This document shows, piece by piece, positions 1-9,840 of a stretch of 64,000 nt of DNA. The DNA is taken from positions 1 through 64,000 of the forward strand of contig CACMBV010000007.1 of assembly GCA_902612125.1 (NCBI GenBank), given 5' to 3'. The stretch is from an uncultured Verrucomicrobiota bacterium (lineage in GTDB: Bacteria > Verrucomicrobiota > Verrucomicrobiia > Opitutales > Seribacteraceae). The position numbers and the translations under genes were made by a program. The stretch's first letter is position 1; the number at the start of each line of letters is the position of its first letter. Under the pieces are notes generated by a model, which saw nothing but the letters and a program-made list of their open reading frames with translations, made no database searches and was not told where the DNA came from.

Positions 1-879
1 TGGTTCGCTGACAGATTTCGATGTTTCAAAAAGAGAGTGTACATATTCATCTGAAGCTAAAGAAATAAACCCAACTTTCTCCATCAAATTAGTAAGAGTT
101 TTTTGCGTAAAATGAAACGTATGTGCGTTTTGCAAGTACTTCAGAAAGTCATATGAGTAACAGTTCACAATATTTCGAACTCCTGGAACTTCTATATAAA
201 CTAAACCATTTTCATTAAGAATATTCCTGACCAATTGCATTTCTTTAAATGGATCCAATATGTGCTCTAAAACATGCGAGTATATTATAAGATCTGGTTT
301 TGTATTTATGTGAATATCCGAAAAAAATCCTTTTGATAGTTCCATTCCATAGTCCTTGCCATATATTAAATAATCCTCACCTAAATCGCACCCTTTTACT
401 TGTGCACCAGCATCTGCAAATACCTTTAAAATTCCACCAGCGCCAACCCCAACCTCAAATACGAACATTTCGCTTAGAGACTTTTTAATGAATGGTTTTA
501 TAAATTTTAATATTTCTAGACCGTGCGAATATTGGTCTTGAAAAAAAATATCACTTGGAATCTTTTCGCCACTATAAATAAGGCGATATTCACTTTCGTA
601 AAATTTATCGTAGGAACTTTGAGTCATTCTTGGATTCGTCAAAATGAGCCCACATTTTTCACAACAAACCACAACCATTGGAAATCCGTAGCGGTCTCTT
701 TCAGATAATCTCATAAATTTATCCGAGAAGCACTGCGGACAATTTTTTAAGTACTCTAAATGTACTTCTCCGTCAGAGATTTTATCTAGAAATTTCTTCC
801 TAGCATCTTTTTGGACCACATTTAAATCATAAACTGGTTGTTTTTTGCCTTCCTTATATCTATCTCCTAAAATTGTCAC
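1..879 (-). CDS. Class I SAM-dependent methyltransferase with N-terminal Cys-rich segment, truncated at window edge
   Basis: Manual reverse-strand translation from GTG at 879 (VTILGDRYKEGKK...NCPQCF...CCEKCGLILTNPRM...FEVGVGAGGILKVFADAGAQVKGCDLG...YSHVLEHILDPFKEM) is open to base 1. Has methyltransferase motif I and CxxC pairs. Absent from the ORF track. Confidence 0.8.
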   Translation of the reverse strand, partial: MTILGDRYKEGKKQPVYDLNVVQKDARKKFLDKISDGEVHLEYLKNCPQCFSDKFMRLSERDRYGFPMVVVCCEKCGLILTNPRMTQSSYDKFYESEYRLIYSGEKIPSDIFFQDQYSHGLEILKFIKPFIKKSLSEMFVFEVGVGAGGILKVFADAGAQVKGCDLGEDYLIYGKDYGMELSKGFFSDIHINTKPDLIIYSHVLEHILDPFKEMQLVRNILNENGLVYIEVPGVRNIVNCYSYDFLKYLQNAHTFHFTQKTLTNLMEKVGFISLASDEYVHSLFETSKSVSEP

Positions 880-926
880 TTTTATAGAAAAACCCTGATG
901 ATTTATTTGAATTTATAAAATAGTCA

Positions 927-1607
927 TCAAAACGAAAAAAACTCTTGAGAGATAATTACTGCTTTTGCTAATTCAATGTCATCAGGTGAATTAATATCAA
1001 TATTTCTTACAAGTGGAATTTTGATGAAACCCATCTTTCCTCCATATCTAAGTTTGCTACTTTTCAGTTGAAGGTTTGTTGTTACATACAGTCCGCCACT
1101 TTCAACATACACGGAATCAACATCCTGTCTCATAGGGCGATTGTTTATGTCCCAATTCAATGGTTTCACAGAGGAAGTCCATCTTGGTGCCCAATCTTCT
1201 TTTGAAACTGCAAAAACTGAATCAAATTTCTTTGAATGAACCATTTCAATTCCTTTGTTTATGTCATCAGATGAAATGAATGGTGATGTAGCTTGTAGGA
1301 AAACTAGGATGTCAAAATCTACATTTTCTGAAAAATGCACTAAGGCATCGTCGCTTTTACTTTGATCAGTGCAGAGGTTTTCAGGTCTTCTAAGAACCTT
1401 ACAACCTTCTTTTTTTGCTAATCTTGAAATATCATCGCAATTAGTGCTGACCCAGGTTTCTATTGAATCAGAAGCTCTCGAAGCACGACACGAATAAGAT
1501 AGTAATGGAATTCCCCCTAGTTCGACTAAATTCTTATTTTTTATGCCCTTACTTCCTGCACGTGCCGGTATTAAAGTTACGACTTTAGATTCATAATATT
1601 TCACCAA
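927..1607 (-). CDS. Acylneuraminate cytidylyltransferase family protein (NeuA-like)
   Basis: IPARAGSKGIKNKN nucleotide-binding motif, LQATSPF and DINSPDDIELA are typical of CMP-nonulosonate synthetases. Overlaps the 3' side of the NeuB-like gene start region. Confidence 0.88.
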   Translation of the reverse strand: MVKYYESKVVTLIPARAGSKGIKNKNLVELGGIPLLSYSCRASRASDSIETWVSTNCDDISRLAKKEGCKVLRRPENLCTDQSKSDDALVHFSENVDFDILVFLQATSPFISSDDINKGIEMVHSKKFDSVFAVSKEDWAPRWTSSVKPLNWDINNRPMRQDVDSVYVESGGLYVTTNLQLKSSKLRYGGKMGFIKIPLVRNIDINSPDDIELAKAVIISQEFFSF

Positions 1608-3465
1608 AATTCTTCTCTAAAGTTTTCATTGCTTTGTAAGTTCCTAGCCCTTGATGAAGATGCCCACTCCAGATTTCTGTAATCCATGTGTAATTGACAT
1701 CTTTTAGGGTATTGAAAACGGAAATGAAGTCGATTTCTCCATCGAAAATTTGTACACCTTCACCACATAAACCAGATGCATCAGAAATATGTAGGTGGCT
1801 AATAATATCCTTAACTTTCTTCGCATAATCAGACAGAGTAGATTCTTCCAACTTGCATTGCAATTGAGCATGGCAAATGTCAAAAGTCATCTTCGTATTA
1901 GTTTCATTACAAAATCGCACCATATCCGAAGAAGGAGCAAATCCGTATTGGTACCATTGACCTCCTAAATACCAGGGGCGAGGTGGCAGATTTTCAGGCA
2001 AAACATCAATTTGTTCTTTAGGGTATTCAATCTTGTTGAAATTGTAAATTGCTAACTCTATCATTCGCTCATGAGTTGATAGTCTTTCGATACCATGCCT
2101 TGTCGATTCTAGTAAATCCAAACTCATGCCACCCAAGTGAACGACCATCTTTGGCTTGTGAACCGGCCAATTTTTTGAAATTTCCAAAGTCTTCTCGATG
2201 GATTTCTCGATCAGAGTAAGCGATTCATCAACCAACTTTTGATCTTCAGAGCAGATATTAACAAGTTGTCTGTCCATTATTTCTGGAGCGTGTACAATTA
2301 ATTCAGAAAAATCATTTCCTTTTTCAAAAACAACATCTAAATCATTTTGAGAGCAATGAAACTCAAAAACTGGTGGGTTCAGAGGCAAATAATCATCATA
2401 GTCGTGGAATCTACATTTAACCCCCCATTTATTCTTAAACCGAAAATTCTTCCATTCCGAAATTTTGATAATTCTTTCAAAGTCATGTGCGGAGATAAAC
2501 TCACCTGCTGAAATTTCTCTTTCAACAGTTTTGTTTAGATAATTGTCAATTACATGAGGGAAAATTCCTTTGCCAGGAGATTTATATTCAACATTATCGA
2601 TTGACAGTTTTTGTCCAACTTGAATCCTATTCTTTGCAGTAGCACTTTTTGCAAAAAGTTCCTTACACAGTGTTTCTTGTTGATTAACATGTTTATTATG
2701 ATTCAGAGATTGTTCCGTTAATCTTATCTTTTTAACCATTTCCTTGAATTCTTTGGGTAGCATCGAGGCTTTGTGATCTGGACCTTTCTGATTCCTATCA
2801 AATGTGATGTGCTTTTCAATAATTGTAGCTCCCATTGCAACTGCAGCCACTGGTATAAAATCCCCTCGTTCATGTCCAGAATAACCATATCTTTTAGAGA
2901 GAGCGGCTAGGTCACTAAGAAAACTCAAAGACAAAGATTCGTATGAACAAGGATAAGTCGAGTTTGCAAGTAGTAATGAGTAATCTATATTTAATTTTTT
3001 ATAAGATTTCACACACAATTTGATATCTTCCACACTCCACATTCCGGTGGAAATATAAAAAGGAATATTAAATCCTGCACAATGTTCAATCAAGGGAAGA
3101 TTAGTCATATCAGCTGAAGCAATTTTTATTGCAGAAACATCCAATTGCCTCACAAAATTTGCAGAAGATTTATCCATTGGAGTAACTATTAAATCCAGGT
3201 CTAAATCTGAACATTTTTTTCGAATAATTTCATAATCACTTTCAGTCAATTCAACTTCCAAAAGTAAAGGTATCAAATAATCGAAATTCCACTCTGCATT
3301 ATTGGGGTTTTTAATGATAAATTCAGAATATATTTCTTGTAGATTTCTCTTTTGAAACTTTACGGCATCAACACCTGCTTCATGAGAAGCATAAATTAGA
3401 TCAAGAGCAGTTTCAAGATTACCGTTATGATTGATTCCTATTTCTGATATTATTGTTACGCTCAT
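1591..3465 (-). CDS. NeuB-like N-acetylneuraminate/nonulosonate synthase (with SAF domain) fused to C-terminal TIM-barrel domain
   Basis: N-terminus EIGINHNGNLETALDLI...VDAVKFQKR, STGMW, GYSGHERG, EKHITFDRNQKGPDHKAS are NeuB motifs; SAF-like segment at about residues 265-335. The C-terminal ~270 aa look like a sugar phosphate isomerase-type TIM barrel (MVVHLGG, MTFDICHA, ISHLHISDASG, WITEIWSGH). Confidence 0.88.
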   Translation of the reverse strand: MSVTIISEIGINHNGNLETALDLIYASHEAGVDAVKFQKRNLQEIYSEFIIKNPNNAEWNFDYLIPLLLEVELTESDYEIIRKKCSDLDLDLIVTPMDKSSANFVRQLDVSAIKIASADMTNLPLIEHCAGFNIPFYISTGMWSVEDIKLCVKSYKKLNIDYSLLLANSTYPCSYESLSLSFLSDLAALSKRYGYSGHERGDFIPVAAVAMGATIIEKHITFDRNQKGPDHKASMLPKEFKEMVKKIRLTEQSLNHNKHVNQQETLCKELFAKSATAKNRIQVGQKLSIDNVEYKSPGKGIFPHVIDNYLNKTVEREISAGEFISAHDFERIIKISEWKNFRFKNKWGVKCRFHDYDDYLPLNPPVFEFHCSQNDLDVVFEKGNDFSELIVHAPEIMDRQLVNICSEDQKLVDESLTLIEKSIEKTLEISKNWPVHKPKMVVHLGGMSLDLLESTRHGIERLSTHERMIELAIYNFNKIEYPKEQIDVLPENLPPRPWYLGGQWYQYGFAPSSDMVRFCNETNTKMTFDICHAQLQCKLEESTLSDYAKKVKDIISHLHISDASGLCGEGVQIFDGEIDFISVFNTLKDVNYTWITEIWSGHLHQGLGTYKAMKTLEKNFGEIL

Positions 3466-3555
3466 ATAGTTAAATAAATTATTGAAATATAACTATTCCT
3501 CAATTTATACTAATCATAAATATATATTACTATTAATAAATCAATCTAATAAATA

Positions 3556-4179
3556 TTACTTATTGGTTATATTTAATAAATCTTCTGTCTTAATCTCACC
3601 CAATTCATTATTCCACCATTGAGATTTTAATAACTCTGATATAGTTTCTTCATCAAATCGATAGCGTACAATAGTAGGTGGGCTTCCATAACATATAGCG
3701 TAGGGAGGAACATTTTTAGCGATTATTGCATTAGCTCCAATTATCGCTCCAATTCCAATTTTGACGCCATCTAGAATAATGCATCTTGCTCCTAACCATA
3801 CATCATGCCCTATTGTGACTTGTTCATTTTCAATAATATTTAAATTCAAACCTGTAGACCCAATAGCCTTACACACTACATTATTAATCGAATAGGTACA
3901 CGGTGATGTCGAGTAATGATCGGTAGGGTGACTACCCAGTCCGCCAATCATACATTCTGGTCCGATACTAACAAATCTGCCAACAGAAGCATTCATAATA
4001 TTGGAACTCCTGCTTAAACATGTATACCTACCCAAGGAAGAATTTTTGATATTACAGTCTCTTGAGATTGAGCAGGGACCTTCAATTTTTGATTTGTTAC
4101 AAATTTTCGACTTAACACTCAAATAGCGTGAACCACCAAATGGTCTATATCTCATATAATATCGCAACCTTCTTATCAT
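3556..4179 (-). CDS. Left-handed beta-helix acyltransferase (CatB/WbbJ-like)
   Basis: Hexapeptide repeats (VTIGHDVWLGARCIILDGVKIGIGAIIGANAIIAKNVPPYAICYGSPPTIVRYRF). Confidence 0.88.
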   Translation of the reverse strand: MIRRLRYYMRYRPFGGSRYLSVKSKICNKSKIEGPCSISRDCNIKNSSLGRYTCLSRSSNIMNASVGRFVSIGPECMIGGLGSHPTDHYSTSPCTYSINNVVCKAIGSTGLNLNIIENEQVTIGHDVWLGARCIILDGVKIGIGAIIGANAIIAKNVPPYAICYGSPPTIVRYRFDEETISELLKSQWWNNELGEIKTEDLLNITNK

Positions 4180-4185
4180 GTGGAA

Positions 4186-5046
4186 TTAAATAGTTATTGA
4201 TTCAAAAACATCAAGAGAACTATTTGGAGTCGCGTTAAGGATCTTAATGTCGCGATTTTTACAATAAAGGTCAATGTTTCGATAGCATGCCCAACGATTT
4301 GCCAATATATTAAACCATTTCTCAGTGTTAATGTTTCGAAGATGAGGAGTATCATCATGGCCTAGATTAGCTTCATAAAAATGTGGAGTTTCATTTTTAT
4401 GAATACTTTGAAGGTAATCGTGGTCACAGCCAAGAAGAATAATTTTCCTGCATCCGATGAACACAGCCCATTGTATTGCACTAATTAAGACTGTAGAACT
4501 TGGAGGTATAGTCTTGGTGAAATCCCAAGCTCTTGATAACAAGTAAGAATCAGGCGTTCTAAAATGATTTAGGTCGGTCTTGTATATAACAAATGGAAAT
4601 TGGGGTTGACCAAAACTGTTAACATATCTAACGAAGCTGTAATTGTAAGGTGAATATCCAAAAAGGCATGTGAAATCCCAGTCCCATTTAGATATTCCAC
4701 GCAAATATCGATCATAATGATCAAAAGCAAAAGGCTGATGGTTTGGAGCAATTATGTGATAATCAGGTCTAATATCATCGCAGTGTGAACAGTTATAAAA
4801 GTGACTAACCGATATTTTGATTCCATCAGTTAATGAAGTAAAATTAGTATGGTTTATAGATGGACCTGTGCAAAGGATATAACCAGTTTTTTTATGAAGA
4901 TTTTTGAAAGTTCGATTTTTCGAACTGTAATTAATTATCATTGATCTTGTTTCTTTACTAAGCTTAAAGTAACTAAAGTGCTCCATTAGGTATCTTTTAA
5001 AAATGGATGGTAGATTAAATCTGTACGCTTTGAAGAGTATTTTCAT
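4186..5046 (-). CDS. DUF115/GT42-like protein; possible nonulosonate (sialyl) transferase
   Basis: GYILCTGPSI N-terminal motif, SSTVLISAIQWAVFIGCRKIILLGCDHDY, and C-terminal KILNATPNSSLDVF resemble the layout of Cst-II-type sialyltransferases. Adjacent to NeuA/NeuB-like genes. Confidence 0.5.
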   Translation of the reverse strand: MKILFKAYRFNLPSIFKRYLMEHFSYFKLSKETRSMIINYSSKNRTFKNLHKKTGYILCTGPSINHTNFTSLTDGIKISVSHFYNCSHCDDIRPDYHIIAPNHQPFAFDHYDRYLRGISKWDWDFTCLFGYSPYNYSFVRYVNSFGQPQFPFVIYKTDLNHFRTPDSYLLSRAWDFTKTIPPSSTVLISAIQWAVFIGCRKIILLGCDHDYLQSIHKNETPHFYEANLGHDDTPHLRNINTEKWFNILANRWACYRNIDLYCKNRDIKILNATPNSSLDVFESITI

Positions 5047-5248
5047 CAGAAAGGATTGTTTCGAATATCCAAATATTTTTGAAAATGAGTTTTTGTAATC
5101 AATTGAGAGTTTCCCCGATCTTGCTGTTCAATTATTGAAGAGTTTCATGACTCGATGGACTTTTGATAAATTCAATTATTTGTCTTACGCTTTAACAATA
5201 AATATTTACAATGTTTTCGATCCTGCTTCTTTTTGACTTTAGATAATA

Positions 5249-5980
5249 ATGTCCTTTATTTCCATCGTAACTGTTGTACTTAATGCCGAAAACACTATTT
5301 TAACAACCTTAGATAGCTTGGTTAGTCAGAATTTTCCCGACTTAGAATGGATAATCATTGATGGCAATTCATCGGATGGAACTTTAGAACTCTTAAAAAA
5401 GCACAAAAAGCACATTAATCATGTAATTTCCGAACCCGACAATGGCATCTACGATGCCATGAACAAAGGAATTAAGCATGCTAAGGGTGAATACATAATT
5501 TTTTTAAATGCAGGCGATTCTTTTTTTGATAAGAATGCTCTGACACGAATTAATTTTTCAACCAAGTCAGATCTTATAGTTGGGAACTTGCTCTTTATGG
5601 ACAGTAACACCATTAAGAAATCACCTGAAAATCTAGACCGTTGTTACATGTTGAAAAATACATTACCCCATCAAGCTACCTTTTTTCACCGAAGAGTATT
5701 CGAAAATTTTGGGCACTTTGATACTTCTTACAGGATTGCCGGAGATTATGAGTTTTTCGCCCGGATGGTCAATTCTGGTGAGCCCAGTTATTGCTTTCAT
5801 CCGGAGATTATAGCTAAATTTGCCGGCGGAGGCATCAGTTCAGATCCTAAATACCGAAACCTTAGAAAAAGAGAAAATCATAGAATTCGCTGGGAGTATT
5901 ATCCAAAATATAGATTAACTTTGAAGTCTATGAGGCAAGGGGTGAGAAATCTTTTTTGTTCAACTTCGCTATCCAACTAG
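5249..5980 (+). CDS. Glycosyltransferase family 2
   Basis: [41 protein letters not shown]...[31 protein letters not shown]. Confidence 0.92.
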   Translation: MSFISIVTVVLNAENTILTTLDSLVSQNFPDLEWIIIDGNSSDGTLELLKKHKKHINHVISEPDNGIYDAMNKGIKHAKGEYIIFLNAGDSFFDKNALTRINFSTKSDLIVGNLLFMDSNTIKKSPENLDRCYMLKNTLPHQATFFHRRVFENFGHFDTSYRIAGDYEFFARMVNSGEPSYCFHPEIIAKFAGGGISSDPKYRNLRKRENHRIRWEYYPKYRLTLKSMRQGVRNLFCSTSLSN

Positions 5981-6900
5981 AGGAACGAAAATTTTCCAGA
6001 TTGTTTGATTGATTTAATCCCCCATCGGCTTTTGTTGCGGCGAAAGACTCGCTTGTGGGGACGATTAAAAATTTCACTCAAAAAGTCTTTGAATACATTT
6101 TCATTTAGTTCATGGGGTTCTATGCCATTTTTGAACCAAGGTTCTTTGATCATTGTAAGATATTGATCATCATTAGAATCCAATTCACGGACGAGGTTAA
6201 CCAGTCCGTCAATATTCTGAAAATCATGGCAATTAATGAAAGCCTTTGGATTAAAATGTTTGGTAATAGTCGGATCGCCCCAGTATATGGGAATGGCGTT
6301 GGACTGTGCAGCTTGTGCAAACTTTTCAGTCAAGTATCCAGGATGCGAATAATTCTCTATGGCTAGTACAAATTTATAATTCGACTGGAAGGCGATTTTA
6401 TCGTCTACAGGACCACCCACATTGTTATTCCACCGCCCACCACAATCAACACGCTTATATTTTGAGATAGCAGTGAAAATGGTTTCCCGTTCAGGTGCAC
6501 TATTCTTGGTGTTGGACATTACATAAGCACAGAATCCCTTTTTTGTTCTAAACACTTCTTCGGGATCTGGCCTTGGTTCCAAAAAAGTAGAATAGGCCTC
6601 CTTGTACAGCTTGATAAGGGGAAGCCTGCAGTAGCGGTCGCCAAATTGAATATGGTCAAATCCCATAGCATAATCGCAAATATTAAAATCCGGTGTCACA
6701 CACTCACCAGTAACAAATATTCTTATACCGTCGTACTTGACGACCTCTTTGCCCATGCACGAGTGAAAGATGTAATCAGCTTTTCGGGGGTGAACCATTT
6801 TGAATTGGTAACGATCTTGAATTAGAGCCAGAACTGCATCAATAAATGCCGTATTTTTTCCAGCGTCTACAATAGCAATATGCTTAACTGGCTTAGTCAC
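5977..6900 (-). CDS. Glycosyltransferase family 10 (fucosyltransferase-like)
   Basis: [49 protein letters not shown] matches the GT10 C-terminal signature. Confidence 0.85.
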   Translation of the reverse strand: MTKPVKHIAIVDAGKNTAFIDAVLALIQDRYQFKMVHPRKADYIFHSCMGKEVVKYDGIRIFVTGECVTPDFNICDYAMGFDHIQFGDRYCRLPLIKLYKEAYSTFLEPRPDPEEVFRTKKGFCAYVMSNTKNSAPERETIFTAISKYKRVDCGGRWNNNVGGPVDDKIAFQSNYKFVLAIENYSHPGYLTEKFAQAAQSNAIPIYWGDPTITKHFNPKAFINCHDFQNIDGLVNLVRELDSNDDQYLTMIKEPWFKNGIEPHELNENVFKDFLSEIFNRPHKRVFRRNKSRWGIKSIKQSGKFSFL

Positions 6901-7710
6901 CTAAAGCTTAGGCTGCCAACAACGCGGAAGAAGTACATCTTGCTTATTCGAGATACATTTAGCATCCAATGGGTGTGGGTAAGAACTTACCTTTCCTCCT
7001 GCAATCATTCGGTCACTGCGTAAGAATGTAAACTCCATAGTCGCGGGGATTTCTAAACCATGAATCTTTAAGACTCTTCGATTATTGTTCGGATGAATGT
7101 GAATAACAACATGTGACATTAACAATTTTCTGAATGCTGGAGCTAATAGGGAAAAAGAAAAGCGGTCCGCAAGCTGATGAAGTTTATGAAATTCAATGAT
7201 AATAATTCTGAACTTTTCAAGCAACCCATTTGAAACATTGTGTAAAACTTCATACTCAGATCCTTCTATATCCATTTGTAAAATACCCTCACAGGAAGGG
7301 TCATTAGCGAACTCAGGTAGTTGTTCCTGAACCCAATTGTCCATTGTAATCAATCCTTTTTTTTCAGAATTTTGAGAAGAGATAAACTTTTTTATGAAAT
7401 TGAAGGAGTTATTTTCGACAGCGGGTTTTTCAACTGATTTATCTGCCAAATAAACCTGCATTCCCCGAGATGCCATATCCTTTTCAAAATCGCTACAGTC
7501 CGCAACTCCAGGAGAAAAACAATACTTAATGCCATTAAGATCATCCGGTATTAAATAGCCACCATCCCCACTTGGTCCAACTCTAATGAGGTCATGCTGC
7601 GTTGGACTAATTCGGAGTTCTCTAATAAGCGAACAAAGATCATCGTTCATGGTGTTTTTCCCGGGAAAAACGCCTAGGTTTGAAAAAATATTCCTTAAAA
7701 TATAATTCAT
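6901..7710 (-). CDS. FkbM-family methyltransferase-like protein
   Basis: VGPSGDGGYLIPDDL, CFSPGVADCSDFEKDMASRGMQVYLADKS, LQMDIEGSEYEVL. Confidence 0.75.
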   Translation of the reverse strand: MNYILRNIFSNLGVFPGKNTMNDDLCSLIRELRISPTQHDLIRVGPSGDGGYLIPDDLNGIKYCFSPGVADCSDFEKDMASRGMQVYLADKSVEKPAVENNSFNFIKKFISSQNSEKKGLITMDNWVQEQLPEFANDPSCEGILQMDIEGSEYEVLHNVSNGLLEKFRIIIIEFHKLHQLADRFSFSLLAPAFRKLLMSHVVIHIHPNNNRRVLKIHGLEIPATMEFTFLRSDRMIAGGKVSSYPHPLDAKCISNKQDVLLPRCWQPKL

Positions 7711-7727
7711 TAATCTATGAGTAAAAG

Positions 7728-8765
7728 CTAAACACGAACATTTTTTATAATGGCAATGCTTTTGTTTCTTATTTTTTCAAATAATGTAACAATTAATTTG
7801 TTTGGAATTTTTCTTAGTTCATTACGGCTGAGAAGAGCCTTATTGTGAGAATTTAAAGTTTTTCCTTTTAAATGTCTCTGCTCAATTATTTTTGAAATTG
7901 TCGCATAAAAATTATACTTGTCTAAAACGAACTGTCTAGATTTGTTAATGTGTTTGAGCCTCTTTTCGTATTCGTTGTTTTTCATTGCGATACTGATTAT
8001 TTGGGAGCTTTTCACTGGATCATTAATATCAATCTCGATGAAACTCTCTGATGGAAAGTATTCACTTGCATTGGGAGCACCGTAATAAAACGGTAGGGTA
8101 AGTCCCAGGAAGGCATCGGAGAGCTTTTCGGTCCACCAGTGATCACAACGATGATTCTCTACAGCGATATGATATTTGTATGAATCGAGTGCATCAGCTT
8201 TATCTTTAATTTCACGAATCCCTCTGCCAAAGCGATCGAGTTGAGGAAGCTTTTTATGGAGCTCCTCGATAAAAAAATTACGCTTTTTGTGAAGTGTGTG
8301 GGTGTGGTTCTTTGAAGAGGTGACGGTAGAAATACTCAGTGTTTTTTCTTGGGGAAGTTTTTGAGCAATTTGATCGTAGGATCTAGTAGTACCATAATAC
8401 CAAAAAAGAGCTGGTTGGGAGTGGATTTTCCCGGGATGTTTGAGTGCCCAATCCTCCTGTCCTGTGAGTACATAGCCGAATTGCCGGATGTAGGCAGATT
8501 CGTAAGTTTTAATAGAGGAGGGTTCAAGAGTCACAAGAAGAGTGTTTTGGGAAGCACACTTAAGATCGATTTTTCCGACAAAATCATCGTATACAACGAG
8601 CCAGTCATAATTTTGTTCATTGCCAAATACAAATCGGCATGAGCCCCATTCGGGTGTATTTTTAGGGAATCCTTGGTTTTTAAAGGAGGAAGGTTTATCC
8701 GCAATCAAATGACTGCTCTTAGTGATGACCTTAACCAGAATTTTATTTTTATCTAAAGTATTCAA
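7728..8765 (-). CDS. Second GT10 fucosyltransferase-like protein
   Basis: YKYHIAVENHRCDHWWTEKLSDAFLGLTLPFYYGAPNASEYFPSESFIEIDI. Confidence 0.8.
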   Translation of the reverse strand: MNTLDKNKILVKVITKSSHLIADKPSSFKNQGFPKNTPEWGSCRFVFGNEQNYDWLVVYDDFVGKIDLKCASQNTLLVTLEPSSIKTYESAYIRQFGYVLTGQEDWALKHPGKIHSQPALFWYYGTTRSYDQIAQKLPQEKTLSISTVTSSKNHTHTLHKKRNFFIEELHKKLPQLDRFGRGIREIKDKADALDSYKYHIAVENHRCDHWWTEKLSDAFLGLTLPFYYGAPNASEYFPSESFIEIDINDPVKSSQIISIAMKNNEYEKRLKHINKSRQFVLDKYNFYATISKIIEQRHLKGKTLNSHNKALLSRNELRKIPNKLIVTLFEKIRNKSIAIIKNVRV

Positions 8766-8770
8766 AAAAA

Positions 8771-9796
8771 CTAGCTGTAGACTTCTGAAGACCAGGAATA
8801 ATCAAATGTGTGAGGGATATCAAATGTGGTTTCTGTCATGAATTTGATTATGTTCATTGCGGAAAATTGTTCATGATAAAGCTTTCTGCCCGCAGCTGAG
8901 ATCGCTTTCCTGTGATCGTCATTATGATAAAAATAAATAATTTTTTTCCTAAGATCTTCCTGGTTTTTGAAGAAAACGGCTTCTTCATCGGTGAGAAGCT
9001 TTCTCATTCCACTTTCATCTTTTATAAAACTAAGAATCCCATTGCCCATTAACTGAGAAATCCTATCAGAAGAATACATAAACCAGCCTTCTTCACGATT
9101 CAGGTTAAGGGCCATCTTAACATGAGGAAGCAAGTCCTCATACTGAGTTCCCCAAATGGGTGGTTTCCCATAAATACCGTAAGACTGAAAATTGAGTGTT
9201 TCCCCGATGGTTGAATCTAACTCCTTAAGCATCATATAACGTTTGTCAGACTTACTACCGACTCCACAAAAAAGTAAATCAATACTCAAATTCTCCTTAG
9301 TAGAATTATCCGAAGTTTCAATTGATGCATCACAGGGGTTGGGGATAAAGCACACCTTGTTTTTTCCCGTACAAAACATTCTAAGTTGTTCTCCACCTGT
9401 TGTTATAAATATACTATCAAGTTGATGCATCCTTTCTTTTAGCCTGCAAATATTTCTATCAATCCATAAGGCATCAAGAAACCACTGCGAAATCTTTACT
9501 GATGGAAGAATCTTTCTAACTTCAGCCAATGTTTCGCCTGATATTAAGTCACAATGCCCAAGCAGTAAAAAATCAGGTCTAAAGTTCTCACAAGTTTCGA
9601 GAAATTTCCTGTTCATTTTTTTTATGCCAAGTGGGCGAATGGAGAAGGGAGCCTCATAGCGAACGATGTCACGGTCACTGAATTCATACAAATTATGGTT
9701 GGCACGAATGATTCCATTGGAAAATTTCCTGCCACTGTATGAATTTCTTTTTCCGTAATGTCTCAGCATCAGGTTGTGTGCGTGCAAAATTCTCAT
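8771..9796 (-). CDS. CgeB-like glycosyltransferase
   Basis: N-terminus MRILHAHNLMLRHYG and late segment YSSDRISQLMGNGILSFIKDESGMRKLLTDEEAVFFKNQEDLRKKI typical of CgeB/GT4-like enzymes. Confidence 0.7.
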   Translation of the reverse strand: MRILHAHNLMLRHYGKRNSYSGRKFSNGIIRANHNLYEFSDRDIVRYEAPFSIRPLGIKKMNRKFLETCENFRPDFLLLGHCDLISGETLAEVRKILPSVKISQWFLDALWIDRNICRLKERMHQLDSIFITTGGEQLRMFCTGKNKVCFIPNPCDASIETSDNSTKENLSIDLLFCGVGSKSDKRYMMLKELDSTIGETLNFQSYGIYGKPPIWGTQYEDLLPHVKMALNLNREEGWFMYSSDRISQLMGNGILSFIKDESGMRKLLTDEEAVFFKNQEDLRKKIIYFYHNDDHRKAISAAGRKLYHEQFSAMNIIKFMTETTFDIPHTFDYSWSSEVYS

Positions 9797-9840
9797 TAGC
9801 TAAACATTTCTTTATTGCTAGAGGTATTAAATGAAATCCA

